This document shows, in pieces, positions 48,540-60,680 of a DNA stretch of 64,000 bases. The stretch covers positions 19,007,390 through 19,071,389 of the forward strand of contig CM038911.1 of the NCBI GenBank assembly GCA_021904315.1. The letters run 5' to 3'. The stretch comes from Sphagnum magellanicum. Taxonomy: Eukaryota > Streptophyta > Sphagnopsida > Sphagnales > Sphagnaceae. The number at the start of each line of letters is the position of its first letter. Position 1 is the stretch's first letter. Position numbers and translations under genes: made by a program. The notes below the pieces were generated by a model, which ran no database searches, was not told the DNA's origin, and was given only the letters and a program-made list of their open reading frames with translations.

Positions 48540-49760
48540 AATGGATCAATCCTTTGAAAATGAAAATAAAGTTAGTGGCAATGAAACATGTGAAATTTAC
48601 GTGAATGATGTAATTATGGAATAAATGGAAAATGGTTTGAAAATAATCCCAATGTGCAAATTGAAATAAGCATAAATCTAAAAAATGAAAAAAGATAATG
48701 AAAAAAAATTTAATGAAATTGCATGCTCAAAAAATATTTTGAAAATCACAGGGCATAACATTTTTATGTTGGGTGGTTTATTATGTAAATGATGACTAAG
48801 ATGTTGATGTTGAACATGTTTACATTATGTGTTGTATCCTTTGCTATAATGGTCTAGTCAATGTATTCAATTCAAGATTACAAGCAATAAAAAGGTTGAT
48901 TTCATATTATAAAATAACGCATGTAAAAAAACATGTGGATGTAAATGATGTTATTGTTGTAAAGAGGTTTGAGGAGGAAGTGAATAGTTTAATGAGAAGA
49001 ACAAAGGAAAAGCAACCAACGAATGTGTCTAAGGGATCTATTTCAAAACAAACTTGTGAAAGATTCCTTCAAAAAGGATTCAATGTGTTGCAAAAACAAA
49101 TCCTTGAAAACCTTAATCTTTTAATTGTGAAAAACAATTTGTCAATTTAGTTTGTGGAGAGAATGTTTAAATAAAAGTGTTTAACTTTGCATTTATGTCC
49201 AAGAGTAAATTTCCCTTCCAAAAGGCAATTTTCACAAGAAATATCATCTAGGTTGGTGAAGAAAATTAATCAATTTTATGTTTTTTTCAACATTAGCAAA
49301 ATCTCATACTGCAATAACCAACTACAATTTCTAAATGTCCAAAGGGGCATATGATGTGTTTGCTTTGGTCATTAACTTTTTGGGAGATGATTGACATTCA
49401 AACATGTCACTTTTCATTTATTTGAAACTATAAAAACTATCAAACATGCCTTGGCTCAAAATTTGACAAATTCATTAGACAAATGTGGCCTAAAGAAAAA
49501 AATATTGTTTACGTCAAAGATAAAGGGTTGAAACTTAATTTTGTTTATTTTAGTTAGGTAGAACAACCTTTTGCCATTTAGGGGCCAGTGGACAAACACC
49601 TAGAGAATGGCTGGTCAATATCTTTTCATCATTCACTAATGTACCTATTATTGAACATTTGGCAAAATATTCTAGTGTTTTGATTTTTAGCTTCTATTGT
49701 TCAAAAGGACTCTTCTTTGATCGATGTAAAAAGTAGTTTCAAAATGTGTTTTTAAACAAA
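48540..49760 (+). pseudogene. hAT-like transposase relic (DUF659 type)
   Basis: The plus strand carries pieces of a plant hAT-type transposase in several frames. At 48827-49150 a frame reads CCILCYNG, followed by VKKHVDVNDVI and KQILENLNLLIVKNNLSIQF. Around 49300-49540 the frames give TLAKSHTA, SKGAYDVFALVINFLGDD and VKDKGLKLN-like blocks, matching the DUF659 region seen in plant hAT families. Multiple stops and frameshifts break it, so it is dead. The C-terminal dimerisation domain was not found. A CACTA-type element begins just after the last recognisable piece and may have cut the relic. No hAT terminal repeats were identified. Confidence 0.65.
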
Positions 49761-49786
49761 TTGAGTGCCTTTAGGGATTATGGTGT

Positions 49787-52683
49787 TACTAGTAGAAAAA
49801 CGTCAATTTGTGACTAAAAAACAATTGCAATCAATTTTGCAATTAAAAAATTCCTTAGTTACTTAAATGAACTTGCATTGAAACTTTAGTTGCAAATGAT
49901 GATTTAACATGATGTCATCACATTTCCCATGAATGGAGTATATGGTCACTTCCATCCTTTGACTAATGTATAACATTTACAACTACTAACCTTTATTTTA
50001 CAACTACTAAATAACCTTATCATTAATTGTCATTTGTCAACACAATAATTTTTTGGGCAAATTTTTATTATTATTGAAATATTAATCTAAGCCATCCATT
50101 ATGGATGGCCATAGATTTCAACACATACTCTAATCAGATTTTGACACGTGGCAAAACTTGGAATTTTTCAATATATGATTTTATATAATATATAATCAGG
50201 AAAAATCAACATGGTCCAATTTAACTATTTACATGATAACACTTGGACAAAGGAAAATTTGACACATGGCACTTAAATTTTTTTTATGAAAATATTGTTT
50301 TATTGAAATCTTAATCTCAACCATCCATTATGATTATTCAATTTAAATGTATTTATATTATGACACTCAACACAATCAAAAGTTGCCACATTGCATATTG
50401 ATTGAATTTTGGAAAAAATAAAAATAATAAATCATTACTTACATAGGTGAGTAGGTAAATAAAACTATGTGCATAAAAAAATACCTACCTACCTACCTAC
50501 CTATTTAGGATACATACCTACCTAAGCTATTTACTTGCTTACCCACCTAACTATCTAAGTAGGAAGGTAAATAAATAAGTATAAAGGTAGAAAGGTAGAA
50601 AAATAGACAAGCTAAAAACTAACTATGTAAATATTTTTATTTTATTTTATGTTTTTCTTTTGGGGTTGAGCTTATTTGAGCTCATCCCAAATGGCACATG
50701 ATTTTTAATGTGAAATCCAATAGAAGGCACTTTCTTTATATATTATGTAACATGACATTAAAAAACAAAACATATGGGTTAAACCTTTTGATTACACCTT
50801 AGTCACAAATTCAATTGTAATTTTTATAAAAAAATTCCACAAGTTTTGTACTTGTTTTTAATTTTGTAAACTATATTATTAAATAGGTAAGAAACTAATT
50901 AATTAGTTAATAACTAATTGCTACCCACCCACCCACTTACAAAACTACTTACAACATATTATTGTTTAATTATCTTAATAATTTTTAAAGTATCATTGAT
51001 CATTATTCTTTCATGGTTTCCAATAACTAATCAATTGGTTATAGTAATAATTTAAAACTAATAATAAATTATTTCAAGAAATAATTATTTAACATCTAAT
51101 AAATTAATCAAGTCAAAAATTAATCATTTAAATTTTTAATATATTTAATTATTTGGAAATTACTTCTAAATTAATAATTTTTAAAATTTATTCAGTTACT
51201 TAAATAAAAATATTATTTTAACCTCTGAAAATAAACTTTTTAACTTGCTAGTGATCAATTAATTGAATTTTAAAAAAATTAAGTATTAACTAATTATTTA
51301 ACAAAATAAATTATTGATTAATTGGTAATTCCTGAATGTTAACTATAAAATATTAAATTTATAACTTATTAACTTAATTAGTAGATATTAAATTATTTTT
51401 AATAAACCATTAATATTAACTGATTAATATTTAGTAGTTATTAAACATAATTCTTGATTAATAAATATTAATAATTTAATTAATAATTTATATTATGAAT
51501 TTTTAATAATTAAAAATTAAAATTAGAAAAAAATTATGAATTCTCCATTTATTAACTAAAAACTAAATCAGTTTTAACTAATCATTAATAGTAACTAAAC
51601 AATTTAATTTGTGAAGAATTTATTACTTATTGTTCATTGGCTGACTAAATATTTACTAATCAATAGTCATTAACTATTAACCATAACTCTTGATTAACTA
51701 CTTAAATCAGATTATTGAGATATTTCAGAACTAATCATATATATCAGAACTAATTTAATAAGGAAAAATCAGATGATTATTATCTGAATAATTATATATA
51801 TTATTTTAAAATCTCATAATAAATAAATCATTATTGATAAATATTAAATATAGACTATTTATTTATAAACTTATTGACTTGTTGATAGAAATAAATTAAT
51901 TTCTAATTAACTAACTAACTATTTGGAAATAACTAAAAAATAATAATTTATTATTAAGTTATTTGGTATTATGTTTAATATAATTAAATGATTAAATAAA
52001 ACTATTTTAAATTCATACATAATATTAACTAATGAATTATTTGAAATTAATGATTGCTAAATAATTAATGATCGTTTAATACAATGATTATATCATATTA
52101 ATATGATTTTTTACTATAATTTAATCATTGTTTAATAAAGATGGTAATTCTTAAATGAACCATACAAAATCAAAATGGTTTTTTTCAATTCAATATGCCC
52201 ATAATATGGTCAAATATATGTATACTATACTTTGAATACAAACTAAATATCTTAACATACCATGAATACAAGTCAAATATGCTTAATATACCTTGAATAT
52301 AATTTAAATGCACTTTAATATGTTAAATAAGCTTAATAGATGTTTAATGTATTTTTTTTTAAATCTATATAGTATATTATTGATGTAATCCACAAAACCC
52401 AAATGTACATTAATAAATGTATAAACACACCATAATAAATAACTAAATTACAACTAAATGAACATAAGAGTTTATTCTTGGATGAATAATCCAAAAAACT
52501 AGTTAATATGGAAGGATATGTAATTTAATAGTTACACCCTAATCACAAAAATAGTTGTAAAGTTTAAAAGACCATGGTTAGTTGTGAAAATGATGAAACA
52601 AAGTTGCAAATGATAAGCATTTACATGTAGTCACATGTAATTACAAATTGAATGGTTACATATTAAAAAAAAAATTTCTAGTG
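49787..52683 (+). mobile_element. CACTA-type non-autonomous element 1
   Basis: A 2897-bp element starting tACTAGTAGAAAAACG (the first C mutated to T) and ending TTTCTAGTG, flanked by the 3-bp direct repeat TGT at 49784-49786 and 52684-52686. Inverted CACTAG-type ends with a 3-bp target duplication are the signature of the CACTA (En/Spm) superfamily. Subterminal motifs such as TTGCAAATGAT and the GAATGGTTACAT block are shared with the second element at 57223-60303. The interior is extremely AT-rich and carries CTAC-repeat runs near 50480 but no transposase. Direction follows its similarity to element 2. Confidence 0.85.
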
Positions 52684-52686
52684 TGT

Positions 52687-53261
52687 GTGTTAAAAAGTAG
52701 GAAGATGAATAGTTGTGCATGCTTACTTGACCCAAAAACGATACCCATGTGTGTGCTGTCGGTTTGGCCGTTCGGAGATGGGTGTTTTTGCAAACAAATT
52801 TACAAACTATTTTTTACAATTTGCCAAGTTTGAGCCCATTTTTTCACTTTGCAAAATTGTTAGGGTTTGGCAATGGGTGTTGTATGGAACATTTACAAAG
52901 GTTTGAGGGTTTGGTTTAGAGGTGGGGGCTTTCACATTTAAAGAATTACAACTCAATATTTTAAAATGTGACAACCCTAAACCCTAAAATGCACATAGAA
53001 CACACAATGGGAAACAACAACATTTATTAACATGCCAAAGGAGGAACTTTTCATCAAGTTTAGCATTTTGGTTTTCCCCCCAAAATTTGGACAAGGCAAC
53101 AAGTTGGTTGCAACTCTTATAAAATTAAGCAGAACTTTTAAATAACATCTTCAACAAGTATGTTTTCCCTACCAAAGCACATAAAGGATGAGCTATAATC
53201 TTTTTAAAGGTTATAATTCCTAATGCAATTTGTTAAGATGTTTACATGTAGAAGATGGAAA
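52687..53261. other. Short AT-rich spacer
   Basis: No gene was recognised. A short telomere-like CCCTAAACCCTAAA block occurs near 52975-52988; it is too short to be an interstitial telomere. Confidence 0.5.
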
Positions 53262-53710
53262 AGAACAACATCTTACAAGGAATTCAAATTTTAATATAGA
53301 GGCAACACATTTAATACATGTCAAAATAGAGATAAGGGAAGGTCAAGCTTCCGAATCAAGGTTGGGATTAGGGTTAAATGCACGTAGAGAAGATCTAATA
53401 AAAAACAAGTAGTTGAAAAATAGAGGGAATTCATATTTGAATATAGAAGCAACATCTTTAGTACATGTCAAAATAAAGATAGAATATGGTCAAGGTTCAA
53501 CATCAAGGCTGGGATTAGGATTAGATGTAGAGAAGGAGGATCTTATAAAAAACAATAGCTAAAAATTAGAGGGAATTCAAATTTGAATGTAGAGGTAACA
53601 TATTTAATACATATCAAAGTAAATATAGAATAGGGTCAAGGTTCACGATCATGGCTAGGATTATGGTTAGATGCAAAGGGGGACAATTATAAAAAACAAG
53701 CAGTAATAAT
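53262..53710 (+). repeat. Tandem repeat of about 150 bp, three copies
   Basis: Three units share AATATAGAGGCAACA-type starts, then TTTAATACATGTCAAA, GGTCAAGGTTC, TGGGATTAGG(G/A)TTA and ATAAAAAACAAG, then AGAGGGAATTCA. The copies differ by many substitutions and small indels, so the array is old. No coding capacity is preserved across the units. Confidence 0.85.
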
Positions 53711-54280
53711 ACTAGCCTTTGGACTAGATGTGAAGACAAAAATCATAGATCGGATCTATGCATAGAGGTATAAGAAAAATATGTGTTTTCATTGGTTATA
53801 ACATCATGTAAAAGGAAATTCTAAAGTTCAAGCACAACCAATATATACCAAATTCCCGCAAGCTCAAGCACAATGCAGCAAGAGGTTCAACCCCACGACC
53901 TACATAAAAACAATAGATGTCACATTGATGTGGAAAAAATTTGAAATTTTTTACAAATTCATTGCATTTATTAGGTTCCTTTGGGAACATGCAATTGTAA
54001 ATTTTCCAACCTTAATTCATTTCCCATTTTCTTGGGTTGAACTCACAAAATCAAAAGGTGTACCTATACTTGAACCTAACTTTGAACCTCCAATTCCTTA
54101 AAGGCTAGGGCCAAGAGGAGAAAATGACACAAATTGTGCCCCTTAGATAGAAGAACATCACCATGGGATTGATCAACAACGAGAATGTGCCCCTAAAACT
54201 TGAAATCGTGCCCCTTGAACATGAGGAAGCCCCAATATAAAAAACAGCTTGAATTAGTTAGTCTTTTATAACATCAATGA

Positions 54281-55503
54281 AAGGCAAATGGACAAGTGAA
54301 ATTTGGAGGAAGCCATGGAAACAATTGAACAACGTACTTGTTTTTTATCGGGGGTTAGTCGGAATTTTCACATGCCTTTAAGCTTTCTTTCTGACCATCT
54401 AAATGGATGCACCCATAGTAAAAAAATGGGGCCACCGAGAGTGTTGATAGAAAAAGGAGATGCAATAGTTTACAAATGGACTCTTGCAATGGGGGAATGC
54501 GGCTTGTTAATATCATTAAACCAACTTAAGCTGAAGGTTGCAAAGATGACTCAAATAAAGGTGACACCATGGTGAGATGGCATACCTGGAAAAAATTAGT
54601 GGTGATAATTCAAGAATTGAAATCCAAATGTGGTTGTAAAGCAAGTTAAAGGTCTTGAAAAGTGTAAAACACAAGGTTTGACAATTGTTTTTGTAACAAA
54701 TTTTAACAAAATTGGCATCATTATATAACCAACATCAATACCCTTCTAATCACATATGAAGAAACAATCAAACAAGTGTACAAATAGGCAAACAAGTAAG
54801 GGCATGGGTGTTGGTTAAGAAAAGGTTTAATGGAATTTATAGTATTATCCCAAAATCTCAAGAATGGTTGATTATAAATTGCATTATCAACATAATGGGT
54901 GGGAATCTATTGGGCTTTTACATTTTTAGAAGGGAACATCTAAGAAATAATTACATTAAATTATGCAAACCAGGTACATGCATGGGTATGCAAAGAAGGC
55001 ATGGATGATGTTTTTTTGTTTAAGGAATTTTTATCTTTTTTTAAGTGATTTGTTATAGGTGGAGTGTCTACAACTAACCGACATTTATTAATTATAAATG
55101 GCCATGGTAGGCATGTAACCTTATAAATAGTATAACAAGCCCATGAATTTGGATTAAACATGATAACTTTACTTGTGCATACCTTTCATGCCCTTTAGCC
55201 ATTGGAGGTCTCTTGTTTTAAGCCATTTAAAATTTCATTTCGAAAGGTTAGGGATGCAACAATGGCCAATAAAAACTAAATGGAACTAGATAAGATTACT
55301 TTAGCTAGATGGGTGGACCAGGCTTTTGAGCAAGCACTAACAAAAAAGAATATCAAGTATGGGTTTAAGGTACCATGTATATGGCCTTTGGATCTAAATG
55401 CAATGAACAACAAATTCCAACCTTCAAGCCTTTACACAACATGGCCTAGCAATGAAGGAAATAAAATGAATAACACATCAAACAAACAAGATGGTCATGG
55501 CTA
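54281..55503 (+). pseudogene. pogo/Tigger-like (DDE_1) transposase relic
   Basis: Fragments of a pogo/Tigger-type transposase run collinearly on the plus strand. MKGKWTSE begins at 54281; a frameshift near 54300 leads to EEAMETIEQ and GPPRVLIEKGDAIV, then LAMGECGLLISLNQLKLKVA, the N-terminal HTH region. At 54808-55008 comes IPKSQEWLIINCIINIMGG, then GFYIFRREHLRNNYI and CKPGTCMGMQ, start of the DDE_1 catalytic domain. Minor pieces follow and 55280-55504 gives LDKITLARWVDQAFEQALTK and KVPCIWPLDL. Stops and frame changes between blocks show a dead copy. Conserved pieces span most of the expected length. Terminal inverted repeats were not found. Confidence 0.75.
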
Positions 55504-56339
55504 AGATGAACATGTTAAAGGAAAACATGCACCAAATGATTAGGGCTAAGGTGATCAAGGTGAACATGAACAACAATATGAAAAAGAAGATGTTGCCACA
55601 TATCTCCTCAGTATACACACATTAATTCACTGATCAAGCCCAGGTTATTGTAACCTAAACCAAAATATTACACAACATTATTATGTAAATATGCTTCATA
55701 GCCCTCCCATGATAGAGGATAGGGCAGAAAAAACCTAGTAATAAGTAAATCTAGACAACTTTAATCAATAACAAATGTAAAAAAAAGAAATTTATTTGAA
55801 TTTGACTCAAGATATCATGAAAATGCACCAACTTTTGTCGTTCCTTCGTCTACTTGCAAAACAAACTAAATGAAAAAAACTTTTAACTAGAAAAATGGAT
55901 TATTTGTAGTCTCATGTCATGATCAATGTTGAATACCTAACAATTATGCGTAAACAGGCTATGGAGAAGGCATTTATAAAAGTAATAAGGGAAACACGTC
56001 ACAAGGGAGTAAAGGAAAATAGGGTTTAAAAAACTTGCAAATTATTTCACTATAGATGAATGGGCATCCCAACGTGTAATTACTAGAAGTGCTAAAATAG
56101 ATTTTGAATATAATTAGTCTTCAACAATTGTCAAGGAAACAAAGTAGCATCTACGTGAACATCTACAAACTTCCTAGGTACACAAGGCCAAGAGATCATT
56201 CCAATTATAAAATTTTCAAGGTTCACTTCAATAGAATGGGAAGCAAGGTTACAAGCAAGGGCTAAATTGCTTGCACATGATCACATTGTAATGCACTTGC
56301 TTCATTTTACTAAATAACCAGAGCAAAGGAGCGGGGGTT
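55504..56339. other. Spacer with possible remains of the transposase 3' end
   Basis: No intact gene. Around 55945-56020 a short frame could continue the pogo-like relic (AMEKAFIKVIRETRHKGVKE-like reading), but it is too weak to claim. The rest is AT-rich without recognisable features. Confidence 0.4.
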
Positions 56340-57222
56340 TAGGGTTTAAGAAGATTAAAAGGATCGTTAATAACTACATAAAGAAAGAAAAGGAGGACAA
56401 CAAATATCAAAATCATGATCACAACCAAGAAGATCGCCAACAATTGTAACCAAAAAAAAGAAGGATGAAAACCACAAAGATCAAGATCACGACCACAACC
56501 AAAAGGATTGTTAAAAATTACAACCAAGAAAGAGGAAAAAGAAGACAATAATCAAGATCACGACCATGACTAGGAAGATTGCCAACAACTATAATGAAAA
56601 GAGAGAAAAGACAAGGACCACAAAAATCAAAATCATGCCATGATTAAGAAAATCACCAACATCTATAGCCAAGAAAGAATAAAAGGAAAACAACGATCAA
56701 GATGGCGACCATAACCAAAAAGATCACCAACAACTGCAATCAAGAGAGAGGAAAAAGAAGATGATGATCAAAATGGTGACCATGACCAAGAAGAATGCCA
56801 ACAACTATAACCAAAAGAAATAAAGGATAAGGACCACAAAGATAAATATCATGACCACAATTAGGAAGATCACCAATAGTTGCAAGCTAAGAGAGAATAA
56901 AAGGAAAACAACGATAAAGATGGCAACCACAACCAAAAGGATCGCCAACAACTATGAAGAGCATGAAAAAAAATGAAGAGCATGAAAATCAAAATCACGA
57001 CCAAGAGGATTGCCAATAGCTACAACCGATAAAAAGAATGGATGAATATCATGAAAATCAAGGTAATGACCATGACTAAGAGGATCGCCAACAGTTGCAA
57101 TTAGGAAAAATGAGAAAAAAATTATGACCACAACCATAAGGATCACCAATAGCTACAACCAATAAAAAGAAATGATAAGGACCATGAATATCAAAATCAC
57201 AACCAAAAGGATTGGCAACAAT
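56340..57222 (+). repeat. Tandem array of about 70-80 bp units, left part
   Basis: A degenerate tandem array with units reading GGACCACAAAGATCAAGATC, then ACGACCACAACCAAAAGGAT, then CGCCAACAACTGCAACCAA and a purine-rich spacer. About ten units occur. The array is cut at 57222 by the second CACTA-type element and resumes at 60304 with the same unit phase (GGCAACAAT then TACAACCAAAAG), which shows that the element inserted into a pre-existing array. Confidence 0.9.
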
Positions 57223-60200
57223 CACTAGAAGAAAAACATGTATTTTCGACTACTCTTTGTGATTAAATTTTAGTCACAAGAGACATTTTGCAACTAAAAT
57301 CCTTTAGCCGCCTAAAACAAGTCGCATGTGATAAACTAGTCGCAAATGATAAAAAATATTGTATGAAAGAAAAAATCAACAAATACATTTCATCCTTTGA
57401 CTCCATTGTATATGTATTATCACATGCGACTAATATGCAACTATTTTGGTCACAATTGAAAGCAAATCATGTGCTACCACATGTCTTAATATATGATTAT
57501 TATTATTATTATTATTATTATTTTGAAATAATCTAAAACGTTCAATTCAAAGACTTGGATGATTTTATATTATGACACGTGGCCCAATGTAAATATGCCA
57601 CATGGCATTTAAAAATATTAATATTAAGTTAGTAGGTATATAAATAGGTGCCTACAATCCTTACCTACCTACCTACCTACTTAGGTAAAAAAATAAATAA
57701 GTAGGTTTTACCTTCCTAAGCTAAATACCTACTCATATAGGTAGGTACTTAAATAGGTAGGTACATAGGCTGACCTAGATGGGTAGGTCAAACTAAGTAT
57801 TTACCTAACTAAATAGATAAGTAAGTTGGGGAGGTATGTACTTTAGAATTTTGCATTATTTGTTTTTTTGTTATGGGTTGAGCCTTTTGATTAACTCATC
57901 CCATGTGCACAAACTTCTTAATGTGAAATTACATAGGCACACCCCTTTGTTTATATAGTGTTCAAAATAGGAATGGAAAACAAACAATATGGGATAAGTT
58001 TTGAAGTTGCAACTTCCTTACAAACAAAGTTGTAATTCCAAAACTTTCTTCATCCCTTATTTTGAGGGTTTTTAGATTTTTAAACAATTCAAGTACTAGA
58101 TAATTAAATAATCATTTAATTCATAATGATGAAATTTACATATATTTAAATTATAAACTATACACTACAAATATTCAATATTCATTATCAATTACTTAAA
58201 TAAGTAATACCTTCTTCATATTTGACAAACTAGCTATCTAGTTACTCACAAGTTATTAATACATAACTCATAAATAATAAAATATTTAAAAATATTTAAT
58301 TACTTTTAGGAATCTGATCGAGCTATATATAATATAATTAATATGAAATTAATTTAATGACTATAATTTAAAATTAAATATTTAAATATTTATTTTTAAA
58401 TTATATATCATGAATTAACAATTTTTATTAGAAAGTAAATTCTTACACAAAATTTTGAAGAATTATTATTCAACTAATTACATTATATATTGTATAATAT
58501 AATTTATTGTTGTAAAAATTATTATAAGTTAAAAAAATTTTTCTTGGTAATTATTAACTATAAATAAAATAATTTGTTAAACATAACATTAATTTTCATA
58601 ATTACTATAAAATTACTATAAAATATTTATCACATATGATTAATCACAAAAAAATTTAAGATAATATTATTGTATAATAATTCGTGAAATTAAAATCAGT
58701 AAAATAATTATTTTAACTACATTATAATTTTTCCAAATTTTTAATTCAGGTTTGAAGTTATAAATTAAAGACTGTGAATAATTATGTTCAATTAGAAAAT
58801 AATCATGCACATACTAATTAATTTTTATATGAAGTAATTATAATGATTTTAAAGTAATTTCACATTAATTTAATTAATTAATTTCTTCTAATATAAAAAT
58901 ATAAATTATATAATATACAAATTTATGTCATAACAATAATTATGTAGTGTCACTTAGATTTAATAAACATGATCATTTATAATTATTTATAAAAGTGATT
59001 TATTATGGATAGAATTAGTAGAAAAAACCCTTGAAATTCAATCAATAATTTTTTGAATTAAAATATAAATTTAAGATTCCAAAATAGTAATTCAGAATTC
59101 AAATATCAGTTTTTAGAAGTTTTTAGAAGTTAAATAACAAATGTCATAATTAACATGTTAACTTTCAGATTCAAATAATAATATTCAAAATTAAAATTTG
59201 CATTTGAAGACTCAATTAATAATTTTCTGAATTGAAATATCAATTTTGAGAATCCAAAATAATAATTTGGAAATCCAATTTCAACTTTCAAGTCAAATAA
59301 TTTCTTAAAATTTAAATTTTAAACTTCAAAAATTCAAATATCAAATTTCAAGTTGAAATAAAAATATTTAAAATCAAGTTGCCAATTTTTGGAGTCAATA
59401 AAGTTTTTAAATTTGAAATAATAATTTTTAGATTCAAAAATAATAATTTAGAATTCAAATATCAGTTTTTAGATCAAATAAGTTTTTTGAATTTAAATAA
59501 CAATTTTCAGAATTGAAATGTTAATTTTCATATTCAAATAACAATATTCAAAATTGAAATGTCCATTTTTTGACTCAATTACTAATTTTCAGACCTGAAA
59601 TATTAATTTTGAAAATCTAAAATAATAATTTAGAATCTAAATTTCAGCTTCGAATTAAATGATTATTTAAAATATAAATGAAAAATTTTCATAGCTGAAA
59701 TATAAATTTTCATATTCACATTAAAATATTCAAAATTAAATGGAATATTCAAAATATTCCATTTTTATGATCAATTACTAATTTTTGGATTCGAAAATAT
59801 TAATTTAGAATTCAAAATCGATTTTAAAATCCAATCAGTCTTTTTGAATTGAAAATATCATATTCAAATCAAAAATTTCAAATTTAAATAATGTTTTAAA
59901 CAATTGAAATAACAATTTTCAGATTTGAATAAAAAAATTGAAAGTTCAAATATTAATTTTGCGATTCATTATATGAACTATATATATATATATATATATA
60001 TATTTTAGTACATACATTAAAATATACCCCTATGTCATTGTAGAATACCTTTAGGATGCAACTAATTTGGTGATTATTGTGACTAATGGGACATATCAAC
60101 CTATTAATGGATGAAAATAAATGTAAAATTAGTGTAACCAATGGGATGAAATTTTTAATAATTGCATCATAGTTGTGAAAATGACCAAAATAGTTGAAAG

Positions 60201-60303
60201 TTGATCTTGTAGTTACAAATATTCTCAAATCTAGTCGCAAATGACTATAAGTCGCATGTAGTTGTAAATTGAATGGTTACATTTTGGCTGATTTCTACTA
60301 GTG
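57223..60303 (+). mobile_element. CACTA-type non-autonomous element 2
   Basis: A 3081-bp element starting CACTAGAAGAAAAACATG and ending GATTTCTACTAGTG, with terminal inverted repeats CACTAG(T)AGAAA and the 3-bp target duplication AAT at 57220-57222 and 60304-60306. Subterminal repeats AGTCGCAAATGA and AGTCGCATGT occur at both ends, as CACTA elements usually have. The interior is very AT-rich, with CTAC runs near 57665, an ATT microsatellite near 57496 and a TA run near 59980, and no transposase. It splits a tandem array whose units rejoin exactly when the element and one TSD copy are removed. It is related to element 1 in the same orientation. Confidence 0.9.
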
Positions 60304-60680
60304 AATTACAACCAAAAGAATGAATGGATGAGGACCACGAAAATCAAGATCATGACCATGACAAGGAGGATTGCCAACAACTACGACCAAAAGAGAAAAC
60401 AAGGAAAACAATGATCAAAATTGCAACAATGTCTAAAAGGATCACCAACAATTGCACCAAAAAAGAAAGAGAACAAGGACCACAAAGATCAAGATCACAA
60501 CGAAGAAAAATGCTAGTAACTACATTTTTAAAAAAGGAAAAGAAAACCGAGGATAAAATTCACATCTAGTAGGATCTATAATAATTACAGCCAATAGAGA
60601 ATAAGGAAGAGGACCTCAAGATCAAGATCACAACCATAATTAAGAGGATCACCAATAATTGCAACCAAAAGGGAGCAAGC
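60304..60680 (+). repeat. Tandem array of about 70-80 bp units, right part
   Basis: Continuation of the array at 56340-57222 on the other side of the CACTA-type element. Units again read TACAACCAAAAG, GGACCACGAAAATCAAGATC, ATGACCATGACAAGGAGGAT and GCCAACAACTAC. About four to five units are visible before the array decays. An open frame rich in Asp, His and Lys crosses it, but reflects the repeat rather than a gene. Confidence 0.85.

Noticed and set aside
52970..52990. Interstitial telomere repeat
   Set aside because: Only about two CCCTAAA units; common by chance in AT-rich plant DNA.
60324..60569. Asp/His/Lys-rich open frame
   Set aside because: It is a reading of the 70-80 bp tandem array, not a conserved protein.
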